NCBI GenBank assembly: GCA_029056365.1
Contig: JAIDBM010000179.1
Location: forward strand, 1-5,802
Origin: Muribaculaceae bacterium
Lineage (GTDB): Bacteria > Bacteroidota > Bacteroidia > Bacteroidales > Muribaculaceae
Direction: 5' to 3'
Length of the DNA stretch: 5,802 nucleotides
Shown in pieces: positions 1-5,560 of this stretch (its first letter is position 1; each line of letters begins with the position of its first letter). Position numbers and translations under genes: made by a program. The notes under the pieces were generated by a model. It worked only from the letters and a program-made list of their open reading frames with translations. It did not search any database and was not told the DNA's origin.

Positions 1-123
1 CGCCAGAAACAGCAGTTCCAGCGCCTGAGCCGGGGAAAGCGTTTCTATATCTCGAAAATACGTGCGAGCGGACCCGACGGAACCACCCGCGACCTTTCGC
101 CGATTGAAGTAATTGTAAATTGA
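1..123 (+). CDS. gldM: GldM/PorM, C-terminal end (partial)
   Basis: This is the last 40 codons of a gene that enters from the left edge, read in frame 1 and ending at TGA 121-123. The visible tail contains FYISKIRASGPDG, then TTRDLSPIEVIVN, which resembles the end of GldM, where a GPDG turn is followed by a final beta strand. In the family, GldM (PorM) is an inner-membrane protein with one N-terminal helix and a long periplasmic shaft. With GldL it forms the proton-driven motor of the type IX secretion system. The identification rests on a short fragment but is strongly supported by gldN starting 8 nt downstream, the conserved gldKLMN order. The rest of the gene and the operon promoter lie outside the window. 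Confidence 0.82.
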   Translation, partial: RQKQQFQRLSRGKRFYISKIRASGPDGTTRDLSPIEVIVN

Positions 124-131
124 TTCCAGCA

Positions 132-1277
132 ATGATAAACCTCAAACGTATCACATTCATGGCCGCAGGCCTGATGATGGCTGTTCTTCAGCTTTCGGCG
201 CAGGACAACGGCGGAGTAACCCGCCGCAGCGCTTCAGACCGACGCGGGCAGCAACAGCAGCAGGACGGCTCGCAGGTGACACAGCGCATGCAGCAGTTCT
301 ATGAAACCGACGGAGGCTCGATTTCCGATGCCGACCGCGCATGGATGCGTGTGATTTACCGCCAGCTCGATCTGGAAAAGGACAAGAACGCTCCGCTTTA
401 TTTTCCCGAGGAGCCCGTCGACGGACAGCTTAACCTCTTCCGTGTGATCATGCAGCTGCTGGCCGACAATAAGGTAAGCGCCTACGAATATCTCGACGGA
501 CGGGAAATTTTCTCCGACCAGTACCGTATAAACGTGCGTGACATGCTCGACCGTTTCCATGTATACTATCAGCCCGCCAAGGGCAGCACCGACAAGAACC
601 CCAAGTTCACGATCGAAGAGGCCGATGTGCCGGCCAACGAGGTGCTGTCGTACTATCTGATAGAACGCTGGGAGTACGATACCCGCACCAACCGTGTGCG
701 TCCGTATGTCGAGGCCATATGTCCGGTGCTGCATCGCAGCGGCGACTTCGGCGGCGAGGCTTTGAAATATCCTATGTTCTGGGTGAAATTCAGCGATCTC
801 CGTCCGTGGTTGTCGCAGCAGATGATTTTCCTGAGCGACGACAACAACCTGCCCACATGCTCGATCGACGATTTCTTCAATCTTACCATGTACGATGGCG
901 AGATATACAAGACCCGCAACCTGAAAAACAAGTCCATGGCCCAGCTTTATCCCGATGCCGACGACCGCAAGCGTGCCGCCGACAGCATTCAGGCCCAGAT
1001 CGACAACTTCGGCGAGAAACTCTGGGTTCCCGACCGCGAGAAGGTAATCGCCATGCGTGAGGCCCGCGAGGCTGCGGCACGCGGCGAGGCTCCGGCTGTG
1101 GAAAATCAGGGCGAGGATGCCGACGGCCAGGCGGTTGCACCGGCCGAACCCAAACGCGAGAACGCACGCTCGGCCAAACGCTCGTCGAAGCGTACGGCCA
1201 AGGCGAAGAAACCGAAAGAACCTAAAAAGCAGAACAACAGTTCAAGCGCAGCCCGAAGCGTCCGCCGCCGTAAGTAA
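132..1277 (+). CDS. gldN: GldN/PorN, type IX secretion system periplasmic component
   Basis: The product is 381 aa from ATG 132. It opens with a signal peptide (MINLKRITFMAAGLMMAVLQ, then LSA|QDN), so the mature protein is periplasmic. After a Q/R-rich linker (about residues 30-55) comes the conserved GldN core, about residues 65-305. It includes WMRVIYRQLDLEKDKNAPLY, the FRVIMQLLADNKVSAYEYLDG stretch (positions about 438-504), PMFWVKFSDLRPWL and the LWVPDREKV end. In known systems GldN/PorN partners GldK/PorK in the outer-membrane-associated ring and touches the GldM shaft. From about residue 308 the protein has a 74-aa low-complexity tail, first Ala/Glu-rich, then very Lys/Arg-rich, ending SVRRRK. 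A TTG at 120 in the same frame overlaps the gldM stop but adds only four residues before the signal peptide, so ATG 132 is preferred. The stop TAA shares its last A with the next ATG (TAATG), which suggests translational coupling. Confidence 0.93.
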   Translation: MINLKRITFMAAGLMMAVLQLSAQDNGGVTRRSASDRRGQQQQQDGSQVTQRMQQFYETDGGSISDADRAWMRVIYRQLDLEKDKNAPLYFPEEPVDGQLNLFRVIMQLLADNKVSAYEYLDGREIFSDQYRINVRDMLDRFHVYYQPAKGSTDKNPKFTIEEADVPANEVLSYYLIERWEYDTRTNRVRPYVEAICPVLHRSGDFGGEALKYPMFWVKFSDLRPWLSQQMIFLSDDNNLPTCSIDDFFNLTMYDGEIYKTRNLKNKSMAQLYPDADDRKRAADSIQAQIDNFGEKLWVPDREKVIAMREAREAAARGEAPAVENQGEDADGQAVAPAEPKRENARSAKRSSKRTAKAKKPKEPKKQNNSSSAARSVRRRK

Positions 1278-1987
1278 TGGATTCAACACCGAAACTATAT
1301 CTTTTCCCGGTGCCGCTGAGCGATGTGGCGCCGGAGCAGGTTTTGCCGGGCAGCAACCTTGAGTTGCTCCTCGGCATACGCTATTTTGTGGTGGAGAACC
1401 TGCGCTCGGCCCGCCGCTTTCTCAAGGCATGCCACAAGAGCATAGACATAAACTCTCTTGAGTTCACCGAACTGAACGAGCACACTCCGGCCGGCGAGGT
1501 CGAGGCTATGCTCGCGCCTATGGCCGATGGGCACAGCATAGGTGTGGTGAGTGAGGCCGGATGTCCTGCGGTGGCCGACCCGGGAGCCGATCTTGTGGCC
1601 GCGGCTCAGCGGCGTGGCTACGAGGTGGTGCCGCTTGTAGGGCCGTCGAGCATACTTATGTCGCTGATGGGTTCGGGTTTCAACGGCCAGTGTTTCACAT
1701 TCAACGGCTACCTGCCTGTAGATGCCCAGGCCCGTGCGCGGCGCCTGAAGGACATGCAGCAGGCGATACGGCGCGACCGCTGCACGCAGATATTCATTGA
1801 GACTCCCTACCGGAACAACAAACTAATCGACGAACTCTGCCGGGTGCTTCCGGGCGATATGCTGCTTTGCGTGGCCAGCGACATCACCGGCCCGCGCCAG
1901 CGAATCACCACACGCCGTATCGACCAGTGGCGGCGTATTAAACCCGATTACGACAAAATTCCCGCAATTTTCCTGCTCTTTATATGA
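1277..1987 (+). CDS. RsmI-like SAM-dependent methyltransferase (tetrapyrrole methylase family), short form
   Basis: The product is a 236-aa soluble protein of the tetrapyrrole/RsmI methylase fold (TP_methylase). The motifs run in family order: KLYLFPVPLSD at residues 6-16; VVSEAGCPAVADPGADLV at 90-107, matching the VSDAGTPLINDPG type loop of RsmI; PLVGPSSILMSLMGSGF at 119-135; FTFNGYLP at 140-147; and IFIETPYRN at 172-180. RsmI methylates the 2'-O of C1402 in 16S rRNA. However, E. coli RsmI is about 286 aa, and here the C-terminal part is missing. The AEDTRHT-like segment of RsmI is replaced by VVENLRSARRF (38-48). This looks like the short Bacteroidota paralogue, so the substrate is uncertain and no gene symbol is assigned. 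It starts inside the gldN stop (TAATG) and its TGA overlaps the next ATG (ATGA), placing it within the operon. Confidence 0.85.
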   Translation: MDSTPKLYLFPVPLSDVAPEQVLPGSNLELLLGIRYFVVENLRSARRFLKACHKSIDINSLEFTELNEHTPAGEVEAMLAPMADGHSIGVVSEAGCPAVADPGADLVAAAQRRGYEVVPLVGPSSILMSLMGSGFNGQCFTFNGYLPVDAQARARRLKDMQQAIRRDRCTQIFIETPYRNNKLIDELCRVLPGDMLLCVASDITGPRQRITTRRIDQWRRIKPDYDKIPAIFLLFI

Positions 1988-2997
1988 AACCTCGACGTAC
2001 AAGCCGACCACTGAACGATATGCCCGGACTGTTCGACTCTATGGATTTCCACATCGCCGCCATCATGCCCGACGATGATGCGGCTGATGTGCGCCGTCGC
2101 GAAATTCTGGCCGAGGCCCGTCGGAACGCGATATCGGGGGTTGAGATTGCCGAACGTCCGGCCGACATGCCGCGTTTTGTTTCGTTCGGAAGTGGCAGCA
2201 GTGGCAATTGCGCCTATGTAGGCACGCAGAACTGCGGTGTTCTGATTGATGCCGGAGTGGATGCCGCAAAGGTCGAGACTGGTCTCACCGCCAACGGAAT
2301 TGATCCGCGCGGAGTGGCGGGTATAATCGTTACCCACGACCATGGCGACCATGTGCGCTATGCATATTCGCTTTTGCGGCACCACAGCCACATGAAGCTG
2401 TGGGCCACTCCCCGCTGTCTCAACGGCATACTGCGCCGTCACAGTCTGTCGCGCCGTATAAAGGACTACCACGTTCCGGTGTACAAGGAATTTCAGTTTA
2501 CAGTAGGCGAGCTTGCCATAACTCCCTTCGAGACATCGCACGACGGAACCGACAATGTAGGATACTGCATTGAAATCGGCGGTCATGTGATGGTTGTGGC
2601 TACCGACACCGGGGTTATTACTGAACGTGCCGACCACTATATACGCAAGGCCCATCATCTGATGATCGAGGCCAATTACGATGCCGACATGCTGCGGCGC
2701 TGTGCCCGTCCGGAGTATCTCAAGGCCCGGATCGCATCGGAGCACGGCCATATGGACAATGCCGAAACGGCCCGCTATCTGGCGTCGGCATGGACACCTC
2801 AGCTGCGTAATGTGTTTCTCTGTCATCTGAGCGAGGACACAAACACTCCCGAGTTGGCTTTGGAAGCCGTACGGCAGGCGCTTGAGACCGCCGGAGTCCG
2901 GGTCGGAGACGGCAGCGGACGTCTTGGTCAGCGCGATGCCGATGTACAGCTCACCGCCCTCCCGCGATTCGAAACCAGCACCCTCACCTTCTTTTAG
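1984..2997 (+). CDS. WalJ/YycJ-like metallo-beta-lactamase-fold hydrolase
   Basis: The product is 337 aa. The MBL core begins at residue 64 with RFVSFGSGSSGNCAYVG, a hallmark opening of YycJ/WalJ-type proteins. Metal ligands are visible: H118-x-H120-x-D122-H123 (THDHGDHV), H186 (TSHDGTDNVGY), D208 (VATDTG), and a C-terminal H281 (FLCHLSEDTNTPE). EHGHMDN (253-259) matches the family's GHLSN-like motif. The family binds two metal ions and acts as a nuclease or phosphodiesterase in the cytoplasm; the exact substrate here is unknown. The first ATG overlaps the previous stop (ATGA) and gives a 63-residue N-terminal extension absent from typical family members of roughly 260-270 aa. ATG 2167 (residue 62) would give a standard-length protein. 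I keep 1984 because of the overlap and the uninterrupted frame, but the start is not settled. It is the last gene of the plus-strand operon. Confidence 0.88.
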   Translation: MKPRRTSRPLNDMPGLFDSMDFHIAAIMPDDDAADVRRREILAEARRNAISGVEIAERPADMPRFVSFGSGSSGNCAYVGTQNCGVLIDAGVDAAKVETGLTANGIDPRGVAGIIVTHDHGDHVRYAYSLLRHHSHMKLWATPRCLNGILRRHSLSRRIKDYHVPVYKEFQFTVGELAITPFETSHDGTDNVGYCIEIGGHVMVVATDTGVITERADHYIRKAHHLMIEANYDADMLRRCARPEYLKARIASEHGHMDNAETARYLASAWTPQLRNVFLCHLSEDTNTPELALEAVRQALETAGVRVGDGSGRLGQRDADVQLTALPRFETSTLTFF

Positions 2998-3012
2998 CCC
3001 CCACTCCGGGGG
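2998..3012. other. Short GC hairpin directly after the MBL gene
   Basis: CCCCC, a 5-nt loop ACTCC, then GGGGG follow the stop codon with no gap. On the plus strand it is followed by AAATAG rather than a T-run, so it is not a classical intrinsic terminator. It could stabilise the 3' end of the operon mRNA or help slow the polymerase. Confidence 0.35.
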
Positions 3013-3046
3013 AAATAGAAAAGCTCCGGAGCCAGCGGCCCGGAGC
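3013..3046 (-). terminator. Intrinsic terminator reading leftwards
   Basis: GCTCCGG (3023-3029) pairs perfectly with CCGGAGC (3040-3046). Inside, GCC (3031-3033) pairs with GGC (3037-3039), leaving a three-base loop and a single bulged A at 3030. On the minus strand this 10-bp stem is followed by TTTTCTATTT, a usable U-tract. It would end transcripts from the DUF1573 gene, or a short transcript from the candidate promoter at 3084-3114. On the plus strand the following bases (ATATTCGTT) are weaker, so it may only partly stop the opposing operon. Confidence 0.7.
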
Positions 3047-3083
3047 ATATTCGTTACTAACAATTCCGTATAATTATCCGATG

Positions 3084-3114
3084 CAAAGTTACAAAGGAAT
3101 TATAATAGCCGAAA
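3084..3114 (-). promoter_or_regulatory. Candidate Bacteroidota promoter, minus strand
   Basis: Read on the minus strand, TAACTTTG (3091-3084) fits the Bacteroidota -7 element TAnnTTTG. It is preceded after 19 nt by TTTC (3114-3111), one base off the -33 element TTTG. Initiation would fall near 3078-3080, and the first terminator met is at 3046-3013. It is the same TAACTTTGCA string as the SRP RNA promoter in this window. No minus-strand gene with supporting evidence follows it, so it either makes a short RNA or is a chance match. Confidence 0.4.
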
Positions 3115-3133
3115 TACCCTTTTACGGGTATTT
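3112..3133. terminator. Possible bidirectional terminator hairpin between convergent genes
   Basis: AAATACCC (3112-3119) and GGGTATTT (3126-3133) form a perfect 8-bp stem around a TTTTAC loop. It begins within the stop codon of the DUF1573 gene (TAA, minus strand, 3135-3133). On the plus strand the right arm runs into TTTTAT, a short T-tract that could stop the operon coming from the left. On the minus strand it is followed by CGGCTATTATAA, a poor U-tract. Confidence 0.45.
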
Positions 3134-4200
3134 TATCGGTCGAGGATGCCGGTGACACGTAAGGTCTGTACCGGATTCAGGGGGTCGGAGGTGATTACGG
3201 AAATCTTGGCGTTGAGCAGTTTGCCGGAAATAGCCGCAGGATCGACACTTACCATGATGTCGGTGCTCCTGCCTTTCTTTACTTCGGTTTTTGCCACCTC
3301 GGCCTTTATACCCGGGTCGGTGCTGTACACACGCCGTATGTACAGCGTGTTCTGACCCTTGTTTGTGATTCTTACGGAGCCTGAGAGCTCGCCTTCTGCG
3401 GCAACCGTGCCGAAATCGAGCGAGCGGCTTTCAAGAGCAGCCACAGGCGCTTTCTTCATCTGTTCGGGCGTAAGGCGGCTGAAATCCTCGTTCACAATGG
3501 CGGTTACAGGCAGTTCATACACCGAATCGGGTTCGTTTATAGGCTGGGGAATCACCGTGATGCTGTTCTCCACCAGACCGTAGAGCGGACATTTGCCGCT
3601 GCGGAAATAAAGAGTCATGGTGGCCTGCTCGCCCGGCGGAATCACGTCAGGAACCATAGCCACATCGATATAGTCGGCAGGGATGTCAAAGCGCGGACGC
3701 AGCGAGTCGGCGGTGGTGTTGTACATGCTCACGCTTGCGGTTTTGAGCTTGCCCTTGTCGACCTGACCGACCAGCACGGCGCCCCGACGAAGCCGGAGCA
3801 CTCCGAAATCCACCGGATACTGTGTGCCGATCGACGAGGGTTCGCCAATCACCACACCGGTGATAGAGAGCCGTTTTTTAGCTTCGCCGCTAACATCCAC
3901 CTGCACGTATTTGGTGAAGCGTCCGGGGCGCCCGGCGGGGTCGTATGCCACTGTAACTGCGGCAGTGTCGCCCGGAGCGATGGCTTCGATTGGATATTGA
4001 GGCGAAGTGCAGCCGCAGTTGGCCCGTGCGCCTGTAATCGCCACAGGCTCATTGCCATGGTTCACAAAACGGAAAACGCACGAGGCTTTGCCGTCGGATT
4101 CGCGGAAGGCCCCGAAATTGTGCTCGGTCTCAAGCCATTCCACTTGTGCCGAAGCCGAGAGGGCGCAGAATGAAAGCAGAGGGTAGATAAGGAGTTTCAT
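3133..4200 (-). CDS. Exported DUF1573 (Ig-like) repeat protein
   Basis: The product is 355 aa. The N-terminus MKLLIYPLLSFCALSASA|Q is a signal peptide with an AQ-type cleavage site, so the protein should be periplasmic or surface-exposed. The cysteine at residue 12 does not sit in a proper lipobox. Residues about 24-117 are a clear DUF1573 domain: HNFGAF, FRFVNHGNEPVAITGARANC, GCTSPQYP (CGCT at 62-65), and an APGDTAAVTVAYDP strand. A second, weaker repeat starts at YPVDFGVLRL (about 128), and a third at SLDFGTVAAEG (about 260), ending with the SDPLNPVQTLRVTGILDR strand. Such domains are beta sandwiches, common in Bacteroidota envelopes, and have no catalytic residues. The specific function is unknown. 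The start ATG lies 37 nt after the T-tract of the SRP RNA gene, and I see no separate promoter match in between. The gene is convergent with the plus-strand operon. Confidence 0.88.
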   Translation of the reverse strand: MKLLIYPLLSFCALSASAQVEWLETEHNFGAFRESDGKASCVFRFVNHGNEPVAITGARANCGCTSPQYPIEAIAPGDTAAVTVAYDPAGRPGRFTKYVQVDVSGEAKKRLSITGVVIGEPSSIGTQYPVDFGVLRLRRGAVLVGQVDKGKLKTASVSMYNTTADSLRPRFDIPADYIDVAMVPDVIPPGEQATMTLYFRSGKCPLYGLVENSITVIPQPINEPDSVYELPVTAIVNEDFSRLTPEQMKKAPVAALESRSLDFGTVAAEGELSGSVRITNKGQNTLYIRRVYSTDPGIKAEVAKTEVKKGRSTDIMVSVDPAAISGKLLNAKISVITSDPLNPVQTLRVTGILDR

Positions 4201-4201
4201 A

Positions 4202-4231
4202 ACTTATCGGCACTAAATGCCGTGCTTAAGT
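4202..4231 (-). promoter_or_regulatory. Leader hairpin abutting the DUF1573 gene start
   Basis: CGGCA (4208-4212) pairs with TGCCG (4218-4222) around a 5-nt loop. An outer helix pairs ACTTA (4202-4206) with TAAGT (4227-4231) across an asymmetric internal loop. In the mRNA the structure ends one or two bases before the ATG at 4200, where it could limit ribosome access. It is a structure seen in sequence only; regulation is inferred. Confidence 0.4.
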
Positions 4232-4237
4232 GTGGAT

Positions 4238-4246
4238 AAAAAAAAA
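4238..4246 (-). terminator. T-tract ending the SRP RNA gene
   Basis: Nine uninterrupted T residues on the minus strand directly follow the 3' arm of the SRP RNA closing stem. The closing helix itself (GGGTAAGT with ACTTGCCC) serves as terminator stem, or the mature end is trimmed to it. Confidence 0.85.
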
Positions 4247-4340
4247 GGGCAAGTGATCTACACCGGCCGCTCAACCTAATACCCTTGCTTCTTTCGGGAC
4301 CTGGGGGATTCAAAGGGAGCTTGCCGCGTAGGACTTACCC
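4247..4340 (-). ncRNA. ffs: Signal recognition particle RNA, small bacterial (4.5S) type
   Basis: This is a 94-nt RNA on the minus strand. It binds Ffh to form the SRP, which targets nascent membrane and secreted proteins to FtsY at the inner membrane. The conserved apical domain lies at 4306-4282: CCCCCAGGTCC, CGAAAG with a GAAA tetraloop, and AAGCAAGGG. It corresponds to the E. coli CAGGTCCGGAAGGAAGCAG core. Helices fold in order: terminal GGGTAAGT with ACTTGCCC (8 bp, one G-U), CTACGC with GTGTAG, GGC with GCC, GCTC with GAGC, AATCCC with GGGTATT (one bulge), and the apical loop. There is no Alu domain, as expected for the short type. A strong promoter upstream and nine Ts downstream make it a self-contained gene between buk and the DUF1573 gene. 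The exact 5' end may be one or two bases off. Confidence 0.93.
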
Positions 4341-4345
4341 GAGTG

Positions 4346-4375
4346 CAAAGTTACGACAAAAAATCGTAACCGCAA
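4346..4375 (-). promoter_or_regulatory. Promoter of the SRP RNA gene
   Basis: On the minus strand TTG (4375-4373), a 19-nt spacer, and TAACTTTG (4353-4346) match the Bacteroidota primary sigma consensus (-33 TTG/TTTG, -7 TAnnTTTG). The last base of the -7 element lies 5 nt before the first base of the RNA's closing stem at 4340, so predicted initiation fits the folded RNA. Confidence 0.82.
4350..4370. repeat. Inverted repeat within the SRP RNA promoter
   Basis: GTTACGA (4350-4356) and TCGTAAC (4364-4370) form a perfect 7-bp inverted repeat around CAAAAAA. It overlaps half of the -7 element and most of the spacer. It lies 22 nt after the buk stop, so it could serve as a 3'-end stem for buk mRNA, a protein site, or both. 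No T-run follows it on the minus strand. Confidence 0.5.
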
Positions 4376-4391
4376 TATTAGTTAGTAAATT

Positions 4392-5474
4392 TTAACGCTC
4401 CACGCACATGTGTACGGGGCGGTAGTACATTATGGGCAGAGAGCCGTCGAGGGCGCCGAAGGCATTTGATGCGAGCGAACCCATCTCGTCTTCGCCGGGC
4501 ATGAGCACGATGCGTCCGATCCATTCGATCCATCCGCGGAGCAGGTCCACGAAATATTTGTCGTGAGCTATGCCGCCGGTGAGTATTATGGCATCGATGT
4601 TGCCGCGCAGAGCCACCGCACGGGAGCCTACTTCCTTGCCCACGGCATATGCCATGGCCTCGACCACGCTCTTGTAAGGCTCTTCGCCTTCGACGGCGCG
4701 AGCTGTGATTTCTCTCATGTCGGTGATGCCGAGGTGGGCGGCCAGACCGCCGCGTCCGTTGAGCAGCTTCTTGATTTCGCGGTGGGTGTACTTGCCGCTG
4801 AAGCAGAGGTCGACGAGCTGGTCGGCGGGCACGGTGCCGGCGCGTTCGGGGCTGAAGGGACCGTCGCCGTTGAGGGCGTTGTTGACGTCGATTACTTTTC
4901 CATGACGGTGGGCGCCGACGGAAATGCCGCCTCCGAGGTGCACCACAATAAGGTTGAGGTCCTTGTAGGGGACGCCTCTTTCGCGGGCGTATTTGCGGGC
5001 CACGGCTTTCTGGTTGAGAGCGTGGAATATGCTGATGCGTTCGATTTCGGGAATGCCGCTGAGGCGTGCTTCGGGCATGAATTCGTCGACTACCTCAGGG
5101 TCGGCAATGAAAGCAGGACATCCGATTTCGTTGGCGAACTTGTCGGCTATGAGTGCGCCGAGATTGCATGCGTGCTCCATATGTGCATGGATGAGGTCGT
5201 GCTTGAGCACATCATCGATGGCGTAAACGCCGCCGGGAGTGGGCTGCAGCAGACCGCCGCGAGCCATGATGGCATCGAATTCCATGGGAATGCCTGCCTT
5301 TTCGAGCATGCGTCTTACGGTGTCCTCGCGGTAGCCGAGCTGCTCGTTTATATGAGAGAATACCGCGATTTCAGCGGGGGAGTGGTGCTCGGTGGCTACC
5401 CAGGACTGTACTCCGTCTTCATAGACGGCCACTTTGGTGGAGGTGCTGCCGGGATTGATCACTAATACTTTCAT
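4392..5474 (-). CDS. buk: Butyrate kinase
   Basis: The product is 360 aa, the normal family length. Buk is a cytoplasmic ASKHA-fold kinase that interconverts butyryl phosphate plus ADP with butyrate plus ATP; some members prefer branched-chain acids. Motifs include the N-terminal phosphate loop VLVINPGSTSTK (3-14), matching the acetate/butyrate kinase signature, and RGGLLQPTPGGVYAI (72-86). HACNLGALIADKF is at 101-113. The second signature LIVVHLGGGISVGAH (175-189) follows, then NALNGDGPFSPERAG (199-213), NGRGG (239-243), the adenosine-site LTGGIAHD (298-305), and PGEDEMGSLASNA (326-338). The start ATG 5474 gives the usual MKVLVINPG N-terminus. It lies 77 nt downstream of the ptb stop on the same strand, the standard ptb-buk pair. 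A tandem repeat and a small overlapping ORF occupy the gap. No good terminator follows; the next element is the SRP RNA promoter. Confidence 0.96.
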   Translation of the reverse strand: MKVLVINPGSTSTKVAVYEDGVQSWVATEHHSPAEIAVFSHINEQLGYREDTVRRMLEKAGIPMEFDAIMARGGLLQPTPGGVYAIDDVLKHDLIHAHMEHACNLGALIADKFANEIGCPAFIADPEVVDEFMPEARLSGIPEIERISIFHALNQKAVARKYARERGVPYKDLNLIVVHLGGGISVGAHRHGKVIDVNNALNGDGPFSPERAGTVPADQLVDLCFSGKYTHREIKKLLNGRGGLAAHLGITDMREITARAVEGEEPYKSVVEAMAYAVGKEVGSRAVALRGNIDAIILTGGIAHDKYFVDLLRGWIEWIGRIVLMPGEDEMGSLASNAFGALDGSLPIMYYRPVHMCVER

Positions 5475-5533
5475 TGGTATGGATTTTGCAAGGTTATGGC
5501 ATGCGAATGCCGGGAAATGATTATAGCAGACAT
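5471..5533 (-). CDS. Possible 20-codon upstream ORF before buk
   Basis: The reading frame starts at an ATG in the first transcribed copy of the tandem repeat and encodes MSAIIISRHSHAITLQNPYQ. Its TGA (5473-5471) overlaps the buk ATG (5474-5472) as ATGA, the usual geometry for coupled translation. It has no recognised domain, and the identical ATG in the other repeat copy stops after two codons. It may be a real leader or coupling ORF, or chance; there is no independent evidence of translation. Confidence 0.25.
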   Translation of the reverse strand: MSAIIISRHSHAITLQNPYQ

Positions 5534-5560
5534 GCGAATGCCGGGAAATGATTATAGCAG
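5500..5560. repeat. Perfect 30-bp tandem direct repeat (period 31) between ptb and buk
   Basis: Positions 5500-5529 and 5531-5560 are identical, separated by one base. The right copy contains the last two codons and the stop of ptb (CTG CTA TAA on the minus strand) plus part of the spacer. The next 31 bases (5561-5591), inside ptb, match the unit at 18 of 31 positions, mostly in the first 20, hinting at an older, decayed copy or shared ancestry. The simplest reading is a local tandem duplication of the ptb end. Confidence 0.9.

Noticed and set aside
120..131. TTG at 120 as the gldN start
   Set aside because: It overlaps the gldM stop and adds four residues before a signal peptide that begins properly at ATG 132.
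234..734. Antisense frame of 166 codons opposite gldN
   Set aside because: It is also in mirror register with gldN codons, and gldN is well supported by its core motifs.
719..1060. Plus-strand frame of 113 codons inside gldN
   Set aside because: It is an Arg/Gln-rich out-of-frame translation of gldN with no domain, and it is fully contained in the real gene.
2998..3012. CCCCC/GGGGG hairpin as the main operon terminator
   Set aside because: No T-tract follows on either strand; the hairpins at 3023-3046 and 3112-3133 are better candidates.
1948..3063. Long antisense frame (371 codons) opposite the MBL gene, starting just after the candidate minus-strand promoter
   Set aside because: Its codons mirror the sense codons exactly, so it stays open because TTA, CTA and TCA are rare in the GC-rich sense gene. 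The sense protein has full catalytic motifs, and the antisense product shows no recognisable domain.
4144..4200. Lipoprotein signal in the DUF1573 protein (cysteine at residue 12)
   Set aside because: The residues before the cysteine (LLSF) do not fit a lipobox, while an AQ signal peptidase I site follows at residues 18-19.
4563..5465. Antisense frame of 300 codons opposite buk
   Set aside because: The same codon-mirror effect applies; the opposite strand encodes a complete butyrate kinase with both family signatures.
5500..5560. Direct repeats as a CRISPR fragment
   Set aside because: The two copies are separated by a single base with no spacer, and no cas genes are nearby. This is a simple tandem duplication.
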